Source of the DNA: Escallonia rubra
Lineage: Eukaryota; Streptophyta; Magnoliopsida; Escalloniales; Escalloniaceae
Length of the DNA: 64,000 bases
Direction of reading: 5' to 3'
NCBI GenBank assembly: GCA_033065855.1
Contig: JAVXUO010002385.1
Location: 1 to 64,000 of the forward strand
Both the position numbers and the translations under genes were made by a program. The notes under the pieces were generated by a model. The model saw nothing but the letters and a program-made list of their open reading frames with translations. It searched no databases and had not been told where the DNA came from. Positions 31,912 through 43,400 of the stretch are shown in pieces; position 1 is the stretch's first letter, and each line of letters starts with the position of its first letter.

Positions 31912-33160
31912 TTAAAAAAGAGGTTGATTTCGTCATTTTACCTTGCACATTTGGTACTTTCCTGTTGATTACTACTAGTTAGTATGTGTATGCGGGTTGG
32001 TTGTTGGTTTCGTTTGTTTGGGTAAACGTAACTGTATACTCCAGGTCCTTCTTGGCGAGATGAACGCTTAATACCTATAATTTGATCCGCAGTCTAGTTT
32101 CTCACCTGTTACATACCTATATCTATTTGCTACTGCTAGATTTAACGTGCCCTTCATCTAATGTATGAATACAAGCTTTCTTGTTCAGTGGGATAGAAGA
32201 GATTGGGCCTTAACTGGTCATTCTTTACGCTTGGCACACTTAAAAACGAATATTTTTGTAAGCCCTTAGCCTTATGTTGATCTCTCAGCATCTTCACTGC
32301 TAAAACTTTTATCTGATTTACCTTTTGTATAACCAGACCCACTGGCGAAAGATCTACCCCACTGTTACCATTCCTTATTCTCTATCTCATCTAACTTGGA
32401 ACATTGTTTCCACGGCCAAAAGGCAAGTGCCTATGGGTGGTCATGTGTTTGGTAGAAATCCTTAGTTGGATGTAAGAGATGGTATTAGGCAGTGATCAGG
32501 GATTGTTTAGGGTTTTGTTTCAATTTTTCGTGAATTCTCATTTTTTTATGCCGTTGAGAGATTTTTTTTTGTTTTGGTTTATAAGAGAATTGCATTGATA
32601 ATAGAAAAGAGTGTCCAGCCATAGGACCATACAAAGAGATACAAAAATAAAACAACACGGTTAGGCTATACATGCCTGTAAAAAAACAACCCACATCACA
32701 CATATCTATGAGTAAAAGCATCACAACAACCAAAAGTGGCTATCTCCAAGCACATATGCCGTTGAGAAATTTGAATCGCTAAAAAGAAGATGATCAACCT
32801 GTTTCCTTTCGAGTTCTGCCAAGTGGATTTCTGTTCATCATTCACCAGGGCCTGTTAAACTGATGAATTAAGTTGTGTTTTAAGAAATTGCAAAAACTTG
32901 TACCAAAAGATATTGAAGGAAATGAACTGCATAGTTACTTGGATTCCTTGAAGATTCATGCTGCCAACTGCTAGAAAGTGTTGCCGTTGCTTATGGGGAC
33001 AAGTCTGGTTTTCTGGATGTAGTTTAATGGGCAGAATAGGGGTAAATTGATGTCTATTTTGGGTTTTATTGGTCGGCTTAGTTAGGTTAGGCTGAGAGGC
33101 TACATTGGTTTGTAAGTACTTTGGTATATACTTTATCTAAGGGTGAATTTGGGCTCCATG
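31912..33160. other. Intergenic stretch with a dispersed repeat
   Basis: 3' flank of the cystatin-like gene, then AT-rich DNA. Positions 32785-32995 are similar to 48216-48440 (see that entry). No gene is recognised. Confidence 0.45.
32785..32995. repeat. Dispersed repeat, partner at 48216-48440
   Basis: Both copies share AGAAGATGATCAACC, AAGTGGATTT-TGTTCAT, TTCACCAGGGC, GGAAATG-ACTGCATAGTTACTTGG and GCTAGAAAGTGTTGC, in the same order and orientation. Neither copy has a stable coding frame. A transposon family is likely but ends are not visible. Confidence 0.65.
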
Positions 33161-33165
33161 TATTA

Positions 33166-33358
33166 CTCCTTCCGTCTCAATTTAGTTGCTCTATTATGAT
33201 TTCGCACGCACATGAAGGTTATAAGTCATATGAATGTGCAAAAACGGTAAACATGAAAAATCAAATACAATTTTTTTATTTATTAAATCTTGAAAATGAG
33301 CAAGTTTTTATGGACAATGCAAAAGGAAAAACTGATCAACTAAAGTGGGACGGAAGAA
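33166..33358. mobile_element. Stowaway MITE
   Basis: The element starts CTCCTTCCGTCTC and ends GGGACGGAAGAA, with inner inverted match TTTAGTTG/CAACTAAA, and is flanked by TA on both sides (33164-33165 and 33359-33360). Ends of the CTCCCTCCGTCCCA type with a TA duplication define Stowaway (Tc1/mariner) MITEs. It is 193 bp, AT-rich and without coding capacity. Confidence 0.85.
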
Positions 33359-33413
33359 TATCTAAATCGGGGAAAAAGAATTTTGCCAAAAAATTCAGTG
33401 GTTGCAGTGTAAC

Positions 33414-33790
33414 CTAATAAACCAAATAATACAAACAAGGAGGACTAGAGCAGAAGACAGGATAGTCCCAAGAGTCGTCTGCAAATAGTAGACGTGTGAT
33501 GCTGAGCGAACCCGGAGTGAGTTTGATTCCTCGGGTACCACCATAAGCTTCAGCTTTGATCAAGGCTTGTGAAAGAACCTCAGTGCATAGAATAGACATA
33601 AATGGTGAATAGGATATACCTCGACGAATGCCACGAGACTTGTATTATAGAAGTTGTGGGGGTTCCATCAATCAAGACTGAGAACGAAACGGAGGTTATG
33701 CATTGCATGATCAAATGGATGAATCTGCTAGGAAAGACGAATTGTACAAGAACCCCTTCAGTAAAATCTCACTATAGATGGTCGTAAGCT
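33414..33790 (-). pseudogene. LINE reverse transcriptase fragment
   Basis: The minus strand from about 33780 gives SVSFSVLIDGTPTTSII, SRGIRRGISYSPFMSILC, then EVLSQALIKAE and ITRLLFADDS. These are the B and C (F/Y-ADD) motifs of plant L1-type reverse transcriptases. Only about 120 residues remain; at least one frameshift separates the first piece from the second. Confidence 0.8.
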
Positions 33791-33899
33791 TTAATCGTGT
33801 CCATTTTCTGTGAGCCCAATTTAGTTCTTCCTTTTCCCAGAGTATGGATTCTGTGGGTTAATTCTTTGGTTTTAAGAATTTTATCCCTTATTAAAGAAT

Positions 33900-35130
33900 C
33901 AAAAAATCTTATGGTTTAAAACAGAAAAGTGTCAGCTCCAATCCCCAAAAAAGAAAAAATCTGGCCATTCTCTCTCCCAGCCTTCTCTCTAAACACCCAA
34001 CTCCACATAAGTCACCATGGCCACCCCACCGTGCTTCCGCGTGTGTGGGGAGGCAGCCACTCCGGCGTTTTAGCTATAGCTTCTTCTTTACGTCTACTGT
34101 GGTGGTATGCTTTAGGAAGTGATCAGTTGGTGGCCGACACAAAAAAAGAAAGGTACAAGCGGCAGGATGACAGTGGCGGGGCGTCTCACCGGAATTTGAA
34201 CGGAGACGACAACATAATAGTTTGTCTCCGATCTTGGTCGATCTACGTAGATCTTTGTAGATCTGCTCGATCGACGCTTTTTCCAATGTTTGCCGGAGGT
34301 GACCGAGATCTTACCGGTGGCTACCGGAAGCTCACCGGCGGCGACCGGATCTTCGTCGAAGCTTTTTGACTGTCATTCTGAATGCTCCTTCAGACTTTCA
34401 ACTCCGTTTTTTATCTGTTTCCTGTTCCTCAGTGGTGGAGGTTCGGGTTGTGGTTGGTCCTAGTAGTAGTAGTAGGAGGGCTCGAGATCGAAGGGCTTTG
34501 CTGTGGTTCTGGGGTTGGTTCTTGGAGTCCCTGGAGTCTTGGGAGGGGGGTTGGGGGGGGGGGGGGCTAGGGTCTCGGGGGGGGGGGGGGTGCAAGGTGA
34601 GCTTCTGTTGGGCTTGAAATTGGGGGGTTTTGGGACCCGACGTGGGGGGATTGGGGGGTAGAGATATGCCTTTGGGTTTTGGGCAATCAGCTTTGGGCAG
34701 GGGTTTTTTGGGTGGGGGGGGGGGTGTCCATTTTTAGGGCTCTTTTCTAGGTTCGAGCATCCTATGTGTCTACTTTGGGTAGTTTGGTAAGTTGTGGATG
34801 AGTTGTGATTCCTCCGCCTTGTATTGTGGCATTTTGGTTTGGATTTATTACGGGTTAGTCGAAGGATGTACATTGCGGTGTTATAGATCCTGGGAGGTGT
34901 GATGAACTCATAAACAGTGTGCTCACCTTTGTGTAGTGCGGTATTGTTACCACTTATAGTTTGTTTTTATTTATGTTCAGTTTACACCTGTAAATTTTGC
35001 ATGTTACTTTAAGTTGAGTTAAAGTGTAGGATATGCTATGTTCTAATTGAATTGTAATGTGTATAAATTTATTAGGTTTATTGTTAGTGCCGGCCTTCAT
35101 GGTCATGTATATTGAGTCACGAAAATGTCT
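33900..35130. other. GC-rich, gene-like but unrecognised segment
   Basis: GC content rises over 33990-34370, with an open frame on the plus strand (33929-34369) reading Arg/Gly-rich text with no domain I know. 34535-34735 contains four G-tracts of 9 to 15 guanines. The strand of any original gene is undecided. Confidence 0.35.
34535..34735 (+). repeat. Cluster of long G tracts
   Basis: There are runs of nine or more guanines near 34550-34566, 34577-34590 and 34709-34724, separated by short spacers, plus several GGGG groups. This satisfies a G-quadruplex pattern many times on the plus strand. Homopolymers of this length are also error-prone in assemblies. Confidence 0.6.
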
Positions 35131-35831
35131 GTAAGCTCTACAATCGTGTCCATTTTCCGTGTACCTAATATAGTTCTCCCTTTTTTCTAGAGTACAAATT
35201 TTGTCGGTTAATTCTTTATTTTTAAAATTTTTATCCCTTATCTTCCTCCCGGTGTGAAAGCATTTTGAAAGGGCAAGAAAATTAGGTGACTTAAAAACAA
35301 AAATCAAACTCTAAAATGAGAGTCTTCAAAAGCAGAATGATTTAAAAACTGGTTTTCAAAACTGAAGAGGAAAAAAAAAACAGAAACTGCATGTCAAACG
35401 GGGTTTATTTATTTTTTTAAGTTTACAAAACTGGAGAAAAAACTGAAGAAAAAAAAACCCGTTGTCAAACACTACTTAATTGATTCTGGAAGCTCCAGAA
35501 ATGCTTGTAAAGAATAGGCATGATCCCATCAACTCCAGGTGATTTTTGGGTTTTCGATTAGGAAATTGTAAGACGTACTTCATTTGTGATGAATGGTTTT
35601 TTAAGATTAGGGGTCGAAGAGGGATTGATCAGGCCTACTGTAGTAAGATCCTGAGGGCTCGTGAAAGATAGATTATTAGTTGGTGGGAAAAGTATGGATG
35701 TAAAGTGTAAAACGAAGCAATTGCAGATGTCAAAGTCATTTAAGCAAAGATTGCCTGATCTATCTTAATCTAAGAGAAAAAGTTATATGGGGTGTTTAAT
35801 GGAAGTAGATGCGTGAACAAGGTATTATAGT

Positions 35832-36389
35832 CTAGGCTAGTTTGATAGAGCTTTTTTTTTTTGTTTTCAGTTTTTAAAGAGGAGTTAATTTTTTTTTTTT
35901 CTAAAACAAGTGGGTGTTTGATAACTTTTTTTTTTTTTGGTGTTTGGTAACCCTTTTATTTTTATTTTGTGGTGGTTTTCGGTGGCGGTGGCGGTGGTGG
36001 GGCATAGCGGTGGTCGACGATGGTGGTGGCTGGTTGCTGTTGGCAGTGGTCGTCGGAAGTGGCTGCGGGCCGGCGGTGGTGGCCGGAGGTGATGGCCGGC
36101 GGTGGCTGCCGGTGGCCGGAGGTGGCTGTCTGTGGTGACTGTCGGGCACACCGCCCGCCACCACCCGATGGTGGCTGCCGGCGGCCGGAGGTGGCTGTCG
36201 GCAGTGGGTGCGTTGTGGTGGTCTAAAAAAAAATTTTAAGTTGAAAAAAAAAGAGTTTTTTTTTTTACTCTACAATTTAAAAAGTAAATTTTTTAATTAG
36301 AAAAAAAATAATTATCAAACGCTCTTAATTCCAATTTTTAAAACTAAAAAAAAAAGTGCAAAAAAAAGCCATGTCAAACCCAGCCTAAG
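35832..36389. mobile_element. MITE-like element with captured GGT-rich core
   Basis: The left end reads CTAGGCTAGTTTGATAGAGC plus a T-run; the right end on the other strand reads CTTAGGCTGGGTTTGACATG, GC, and a T-run. Between them is an AT-rich frame around a 230-base GC-rich core (35970-36215) of GGTGGC-type repeats, giving Gly/Val/Ala-rich text on the plus strand. TSD not resolved. It abuts the Harbinger element that starts at 36395. Confidence 0.5.
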
Positions 36390-37291
36390 TCTTAGGGTGT
36401 GTTTGATAACGTCATTCAGCACTTAAAACTGAAAATTTTCAATGATTTCAAATTAAGTGCGTTTGGTAACGCACTTTTTTTACCACTTAAAATAATAAGT
36501 GATTGGTTAATTGAAGACCAATATTTTAAGTCATCTATAATGACTTATAACTTATCATTGAACACGGTCAATGGTTTGAGATTAAAACATTTTGCCAATA
36601 AAGGACATATTTGCCCAAGCTGCCTCCTCTTCTTCCCGATCGTCTTCACCTGCTCGTTGCCATTGCCGTTGCCGCTGCCGCTTTGTCTTCTTCTTCCTCC
36701 TTGCTAATTCGCTGCCTCTTCTTTTCTTCTCACGATATTACAGGTGCGTGATTTCATGGTGTTTCATTCTATGGGTGTCGCTTGATCTATGAACATAATT
36801 AGGGCTTTTTTTCCCAATTCTGTATTTTCTGATATTGGATCGCTTTTCCTGCCTCTTGAATGTATTCTCGCTTGATCTGTGTGGCTTTTTTCCCATTAGA
36901 CAATTGCTGAGTTAGGCAATTGCGTAGAGAGGGATGGTACTGTAACTATAAAAGACCTGGACGAATGCCCTGCAACAGGAAATTGAAAATGTGCTTGTAT
37001 TCCTTGTAAGCACATTTTTTCAAACCAGATAGCAAAAACTTATGTAGTATAACATAAGGGAAGGAAACTTCAGATGATCGTACCCTACAATAAGTCTGGG
37101 GATGATAAAACCAATTTGTCCCATGATGCGGGAGTCAGAACCATATTGGATCTGTCATCCGCAGTTTATCATTATCACAAAATCTTAAGTGTGGCCATCA
37201 GCTGCTGTTAAATTATAACAAAGGCTATTCCCAATTGACATACTAAAAGCGATATACATTCTTTTGCTAACTTTTTCTAGACGAGTGCCAA

Positions 37292-37868
37292 TTAGTAATA
37301 TGGTAGATTAGATTCAGTGCAATGCCTTACCCAAATAAAGAAGAAAAACGCAAGCTCAAATGAATTTTGGAATAGGATGATGTGAATCAATATAAGGACG
37401 AGGAGGGGTTGGTTCAACCAGAAGTGTTCATCTGAAGGCGTAACCACCATATCTCCTTCTATGGCCGCGTGTTTTTCAGCAACCTCATGAGCTAATTCGC
37501 TTATAACCTGCTCCAATTTACTGCCCACAACAAGTAAACATCTTAAATTCATCTTGTTAGCTCATCTAAACTGTTTTCGTATCTGCCTTAATCCCATGAG
37601 ATACCGTAAACAGTATGGATACCTTTGAGATACCAAGAACTGATATGGATACCTTTTAGACAATCTTGAATCTAAAGTTGGACGAATGAGTAGGAAGCAG
37701 CCTATGAAGAACAACTTTGGCTACAGATTCTTGTATCAATGGAGATGACCTTTGGGTGTTTAAACGTGTGAGTAAAGACTCTATTACTTCAGTGAGTGAA
37801 TGTGGTGATAATGATGAAGATAGAGCTAGTGAGAGAACTAATATTAGACACAATACTTGGGAAAGCAC
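37292..37868 (-). other. Unrecognised exon-like segments in Harbinger interior
   Basis: Two minus-strand frames have protein-like composition: GSKLEQVISELAHEVAEKHA (about 37530-37470) and LTEVIESLLTRLNTQRSSPL (about 37800-37740). I cannot assign either to a family. They may be remnants of an accessory ORF or of unrelated inserted DNA. Confidence 0.3.
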
Positions 37869-37968
37869 ATGTTTGTGGATTCTTGATTATGGACTGCTGT
37901 GAGATAATATGTTTGTGGGTTATTGATTAGTAGAATTACGCGATGAAGTCAACAAAAATTTGTCACAT

Positions 37969-38150
37969 ACTCTATTTGTCAAGGCTTTGTGGCTTGGCAG
38001 GTGTACATGGGTGTACATAGGTGTACATGGGGTGTACATGGAGTTTCCTGTGATTATACATGGGTGTACATGATTGTTCCTACCAAAAATAATTGTTCCT
38101 ACCAAAAATACTCTATTTGTCAAGGCTTTGTGGCTTGGAAGGTGAAAATG
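37969..38150. repeat. Short direct repeats in Harbinger interior
   Basis: GGTGTACATGG recurs five times at 38000-38070. ACTCTATTTGTCAAGGCTTTGTGGCTTGG occurs at 37968 and again at 38109. ATTGTTCCTACCAAAAATA occurs three times. Local slippage is likely. Confidence 0.7.
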
Positions 38151-38699
38151 ATTGTTCCTACCAAAAATAATCCTAATGCCAATCAGATTCGGCACCATCG
38201 TCGGCTCAGACACGTATTTCAGGTACAGATATAAAGTTAGATTTTGTTACACGAAAATGCTTATAGACGTAATTTAGTATCCACTTGTAAATCATGTGGT
38301 TGTATTCTTTTTTCTTTTTTTGTAGGGTGCATTAGACGGTACACTTATTCATGATGTCGTACCCCCTGATCAGCAAGTACGATACAGAGGAAGAGGAAGA
38401 TGTGAATGTTACCAAAATGTTGTAGACATATGCGACTTTAATATGGTTTTCACTTTTATATGGGCTAGTTGGGAAGGAGTGGCACATGATTCAAGGGTAT
38501 TATCAGAAACTATGCTAGAACCTGCTAACCATTTTCCATTTCTGCCCCCAGTATTGAAATATGGTGCCTTATATAGTATTGAGATTCATTTGAAAACAAG
38601 TACTAAATTGTTGAAATAAATAAAATTATTGCAGATAAGTATTATTTATATGACGCTGCATATACACATACTCATATACACTACAAGAAAACAGGCTTT

Positions 38700-39075
38700 T
38701 AGCGACGGGGAAATCCGTCGCTAAAAGCCAAAAATCCGTCGCTAAAAGAATTAGCGACGGATTCACCGTCGCTAAAAATCCCTCGTATAAAAGCCCGTCA
38801 CTAATAGTTTAACGACGGAATTTTTAAATTCGTCCCTAAATATGTCATTTTTACCCACGGATTTATTTATAATTAGCGACGGAATATCCGTCGCTAATTA
38901 TATTTTTTAAAATTTTAATTTATTTTCTTTTTGTCAATTAGCGACGGATTAAATATTTAGCGACGGAATTTTCCGTCGCGAAATAGCTTATTTAGCGACG
39001 GAATATTCCGTCGCTAAATATTTAATTGAAAGGAATATTTTAGCGACGGAATAAATCCGTCGCCAAAAGTCAATA
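38700..39075. repeat. Left subterminal GCGACGG array of CACTA
   Basis: About a dozen copies of TTAGCGACGG or its inverse CCGTCGCTAA are spaced 15-50 bases apart, several as facing pairs able to fold. In CACTA elements such arrays bind the TnpA-type protein. The right end carries a matching array (45330-45400) plus a variant ACCGACGG set (45110-45325). Confidence 0.85.
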
Positions 39076-39325
39076 TTTTTTTTAAATTTTTTTTTATTTT
39101 TCAATTACCTAAACCTGTACAGAAATACAATTCTCAACAACAACGCGCAATAAAAAAAAAAAAAAAAAAAAATATATAATCAATTAGAAAAAATATTTAT
39201 TATAAAAGAAACTAATACATGTACAAGCCGGGAACCGGAGATAGCCGGTTAGGAGAGGGGAGAAGAGTACAACCCGGGCGCGGGGGGGGGGGGGGAAGCT
39301 AGGAACGGGCACGGGAAGGGGCTCA

Positions 39326-40959
39326 TCAGGGGTTCCCGAGTCCCGGATCTGGATCCTGCTGAACCGGGGCCGGGGCGGCTGGTCCAGCAGTGCCCTGCTC
39401 CCTCATCATCCGGCACACCACTGTAGCAATGCGCTCGATATCCTCCTCGTGCAACTGAGGCCGAGGAGCCGGTGTCTGTGGAGGGGCAGCAGGGGGTGAG
39501 GACGCTCCTATCACGGCACGAGGAGTCGTGCTAGGCAGGCCGCGTATGCGGCCTTTCGGCCGATTCACGACCTCCGGCGTATCCAGCCATCGCTTCAACC
39601 CCCCAGTACTCGCAGCCGTACTAGTGGACGCTGATGGCTGTCCGGACTGCTGCTCGGACTGCTGCTCGGACCCCCTTAGCTGTTCATACGAGGCCTGCAA
39701 AAATAGTGGTTTAACGATATGTTATGGCATTAATTAACGAAACAGACATCGAGGATAGAAAGAAACAAATTAACTTAAATAAATTGACTCACATCGATCC
39801 GCCGGGCAATATCTGAAATATAGTCGCCCGCCTGGTGCGTCTCGTCCTTGTCCTTCTTCCGCACGTGCGTCTGAGTATAGGTCAGAGCTATGACCTCATC
39901 CTCCTCTAGATCCGGGTGCTCGACCGCGTTCATATGTCGGACGATGTCGTGTGGCACCGACCCCCCGTGTGCGTCGGATCTCTGTTCTGTCTGTTCTCAG
40001 CCCCGCTCTTACTCTTGGCGTCCCAACCTGGATCCGCAGCCCACCGATCTATCATCTCCCCCCATACACGGTGAGATATCCAATGTGGGGGATATTTCGT
40101 CATGTCCGTCATCGGGGCACCCGCGGGCAGCGCCCTCTTCGCCCGGTCCCGTGCATCGTGGAGCCATCGGCGGTAATTCTTGCCGATGTAGGCAAAGAAA
40201 GCCTGCTGCCCCAGTCCCTGCTGCTCAGGCGTATCAAACGTGAACCCCTCCTGTAATGCATTCAATAACACAAATTAACAACATAAAACAAACTGTAATT
40301 TAACATTTACTAACGCTGAAAAAAATACTTCACCGTACCAGCCACTCCTCCCATAGGGCCTCCCTCGCAGCGGCATCCCATTCCTTCCAGTACAGGCGTG
40401 GCTCGAAGAATCGGCCCTTCACAAGAACGCCGATCTTCGTCCTCGCCATATTCTCCAGGATCCTGCCAAAGAAGTAATTAAATTAATTAATACAGTTCAA
40501 ATATAAATTAACACCCAAAATTTTTAAACATAAGGCATGAGGTGATATTTTTAGTACTTACAGGCCCTCCTGCGTGAGCGTAACTCTCTGTTTACGCTGG
40601 GGGTCGATGCGTACCCCGCGTGTCGGACCACGGCCTCGTCGAGATCCTACAAAACACAGACATTAATACAGTTCTAAAATAAGGCTAGCGAAAATGTAGG
40701 AAACACCGTTATCAACTATACCTGAGGTAGAACCCACGGAAGATGGAGACGGCTGGGGCGACGGCGATGGCTGGGGCGACGGCGATGGCTGGGGCGACGG
40801 TGACGGCGACAGCTGGGGCTGGGCCCCCGATGGCTGTCCGCGATCACTCTGTGCCTCGTCATCAGTAGGCAATGACGAGGTGGGACTAACCGGGGAGGAA
40901 GCAGCTCGGCGTCCAGCCCGGCCACGAATAGCCCGTATCCTATCCATATCTGACTTCAT
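39326..40959 (-). pseudogene. TnpA-like protein (plant transposase 24 type)
   Basis: Second CACTA-encoded protein, thought to bind subterminal repeats. Exons inferred on the minus strand: 40959-40722, 40646-40562, 40462-40339, 40250-39793, 39694-39326, with GT-AG junctions. The first exon gives a basic start (MDRIRAIRGRAGRRAAS) and a Pro-Ser repeat region. Then come GVRIDPQRKQRVTLTQEG, FFEPRLYWKEWD and the core HWISHRVWGEMIDRW, AKSKSGAENRQNR, followed by HTGG. The C-terminal exon ends in a low-complexity tail with HEEDIERIATVVCRMMREQG. In exon 4 the G-run at 39960-39965 has lost or gained one base, because SVPHDIVRHMNAVEHPDLEE continues in another frame. So it is nearly intact, with a single visible lesion. 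Confidence 0.75.
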
Positions 40960-41124
40960 ATAGATTATATACAAAGACATTAACACGTGAAAAATAATAA
41001 TTTGGCATAAATCATCATCGGCACTATATATATATATATATGAACGGATGTGCAAAAACACATCAATAAACACCAAGTTCTAAAATGTTACTACATTTTT
41101 CCCGTGATGTTACAACATTACAAG

Positions 41125-41830
41125 TCAATCATTTTCAGTTTGCGAATCATCTTCATCACTATCCTCGTCGCCTTCTTCGTGGGACTCGTCGTCCTCTTCA
41201 TCTTCTAATTCATCCTCTTCATCAGTAGACTCGGTCACATCATCTCCAACACTTTCAACATCTTCCGCGTCATCATCTACGACTTCTTCTCCCACAAGAA
41301 GTGTTGTTGGAAGAGGAAGATCGTCCTCCTCGTTGTTGACCTCAACAGGGAACAAGACACGTGGTTGGTCGGCTTGAAAGGAGTCTAGCTCACTGTCATA
41401 TGTCACGGGCAATTTCTTGGACTTGATAGTTGTATACCAATGAGATTTGGGATTGGCGACGTCCTCCGCGTAAAAGACTTGTACAGCTTGACTAGCAAAC
41501 ACAAAGGGCTCGTCTGATGCAAGTCTTGACTTGACATTGACATCTACAATCCCTTGAGAGCTAACACGGATTCCTCTGCTGCATGTGACATCGAACCACG
41601 TACACTTGAACATTACCAGGCGGTTTTGGGAACCCAGATATGTTAGCTCAACAATCTCATCTAACTCTCCGTAAAAATCCATGCAATTCTCGGCATAACA
41701 GTCGCCGTTGACCAAGACTCCACTGTTTTGGGTTTGTTTTGTTCGGTCATCATCTTTTACGTTAAACCTAAACCCGTTGATGATATAACCTCCGTAACAG
41801 GATGTTTGTTTGTTAGGGCCGAAATATCAA
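41125..41830 (-). pseudogene. Tnp2 C-terminal part (DUF4216)
   Basis: This is the C-terminal end of the CACTA main transposase. Reading down from about 41827: CYGGYIINGFRFNVKDDD, TQNSGVLV, MDFYGELDEIVELTYLGS, VMFKCTWFDV and EPFVFASQAVQVFYAED, which match the DUF4216 region; then a very acidic Asp/Glu tail to the stop at 41125. The frame is open for more than 200 codons. The Tnp2 catalytic domain (normally about 600 residues upstream) is absent; the sequence runs into tandem repeats at about 41990. Without the core it cannot transpose by itself. Confidence 0.8.
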
Positions 41831-41989
41831 AACTGCAGAATGATCGTTGCATATGTTATCAATTCCACATTAAATAGAACTCGTTGGCAACGAGTTGAAC
41901 CATCTCGTTGCCAATGGACTTCTCAAAACAACAATTAATATAAAGAAGGCAGGGTTTGTAAAGAGCGAGTAATTGAACCATCTCTGGGC

Positions 41990-43130
41990 AACATGGAGTA
42001 ATTATGGGATGTACAAGGACTAATTAGGGCTAACTGGGTTATTAGGGAACAAGACACGATTATTAATTATAGCTGATTAGAGTTGATTAGGACTAATCAG
42101 GGTTATTTAGTCCTAATTAGGGTTTAACAATTGCCGAGTAGTGATGATTAGTCCTAATTAGGGCTAATTGGGCTTAATTGGGTTATGTTAGGGCTAATTA
42201 ATGTTAATGAGGGATAGTTTCGGATGATTATAGCTGACTAGGGTTGATTAGGACTAATTAGAGTTATGTAGTCCTAATTAGGGCTTAATTGTGCCGAGTA
42301 GTGATGATTAGTCCTAATTAGGGCTAATTAATGTTAATGCGGGCTCGTTTCGGATAATTATAGCTAATTAGAGTTGATTATGACTAATTAGGGTTTAATT
42401 GTGCCGAGTAGTGATGATTAGTCCTAATTAGGGCTAATTAGGCTTAATTGGGTTATGTTAGGGCTAATTAATGTTAATGAGGGATAATTTCGGATGATTA
42501 TAGCTGACTAGGGTTGATTAGGACTAATTAGAGTTATGTAGTCCTAATTAGGATTTAATTGTGCCGAGTAGTGATGATTAGTCCTAATTAGGACTAATTA
42601 GGCTTAATTGGGTTATGTTAGGGCTAATTAATGTTAATGAGGGCTAGTTTCGGATAATTATAGCTAATTAGGGTTGATTATGACTAATAGGGTTTAATTG
42701 TGCCGAGTAGTGATGATTAGTCCTAATTAGGGCTAATTAGGCTTAATTGGGTTATGTTAGAGCTAATTAATGTTAGTGAGGGCTAGTTTCGAATAATTAT
42801 AGCTAATTAGGGTTGATTAGGACTAATTAGGGTTATTTAGTCCTAATTAGGGTTTTGATGGTGCCGAGTAGTGTTGATTAGTCCTAACTAGCGCTAATTA
42901 GGCGTAATTGGGTTATGTTAGTGCAAATTATGACTAATTAGGCTAACTACAATCAATATGCGCATAATTGGGTTCATTTGGGCTAATTTGAGGTAATTAC
43001 AGCTAATTTGAATTTTATCAGGTTCTTAGGGTTAATTAAAACTAATTAGGCTCGTTAGAGCTAATTAGGGTTAATTGATTTACTAAAATATTGTTAATCA
43101 GGACTAATTAGGGCTAATTATAGCCAGCGC
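41990..43130. repeat. CTAATTAGGG-type tandem repeat array
   Basis: Higher-order units of roughly 110-160 bases, each containing GCCGAGTAGTG, ATGATTAGTCCTAATTAGG, GGGTTATGTTAG and GATTATAGCT, recur from about 42130 to 42890 (the GCCGAGTAGTG anchor lies near 42133, 42293, 42402, 42561, 42703 and 42862). Within them CTAATTAGGG is repeated every 10-25 bases. Outer copies are more diverged. It lies where the Tnp2 core should be. Confidence 0.85.
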
Positions 43131-43170
43131 TGGAGCCACGATTAGATTCCAGGGGGTGCATGCTAAAAAT
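43127..43170. mobile_element. Possible small nested transposon end
   Basis: CAGCGCTGGAGCCACGATTAG followed by CCAGGGGGTGCATGCTAAAA resembles the motif at 18729 (CAGTGGCGGAACCAGGATT...GGGGTGCTAAAA). It marks a sharp change from the tandem array to unrelated sequence. No partner end was identified. Confidence 0.35.
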
Positions 43171-43239
43171 GTCGCATTAACCTAACTAACCTAAATTTAA
43201 TGCACATTCAACAACCTCAATTCCGACACCTCATATAGG

Positions 43240-43400
43240 GTGTCGATATGGTGTCCAATACGTTTCTGACACCTCCGGACACGTGTCAGACACATACCGA
43301 CACGTGTCTGACACATACCGACACGTGTCCGACGCCTTTGGACACGTGTCCGACGCCTCCGGACACGTGTCCGATGCCCAGTGACACGCACCTCCGGACA
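43240..43400. repeat. Tandem repeat of ACACGTGTC units
   Basis: Five or six copies of a unit of about 22-24 bases built around GGACACGTGTCCGAC. Each unit includes the palindrome ACACGTGT, which contains CACGTG (the G-box core bound by bZIP/bHLH factors). They sit in the interior of the CACTA element. A regulatory role is speculative. Confidence 0.75.

Larger units (their letters stand above)
29818..32158. repeat. 80-bp direct repeat flanking the cystatin-like locus
   Basis: 29818-29897 and 32079-32158 share TTGATCCGCAGTC, AGTTTCTCACCTGTTACATA and TTTGCTACTGCTAGATTT in order, with scattered differences. They lie about 1.3 kb upstream and 0.2 kb downstream of the gene at 31150-31911. The downstream copy is in the presumed 3' flank, so the upstream copy may be the trace of a lost tandem gene copy. 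Confidence 0.7.
33781..35243. repeat. 110-bp direct repeat pair
   Basis: 33781-33895 and 35131-35243 share GTAAGCT, AATCGTGTCCATTTTC, TTTAGTTCT-CCTTTT, GGTTAATTCTTT and TTTTATCCCTTAT. The 1.24 kb between holds a GC-rich stretch (34000-34370) and long G-runs. Spacing and size would suit the ends of a degenerate LTR element or two old insertions. Confidence 0.6.

Noticed and set aside
35885..36226. Gly/Val/Pro-rich ORFs on both strands
   Set aside because: Produced by a GGTGGC-type repeat tract; no protein family can be supported.
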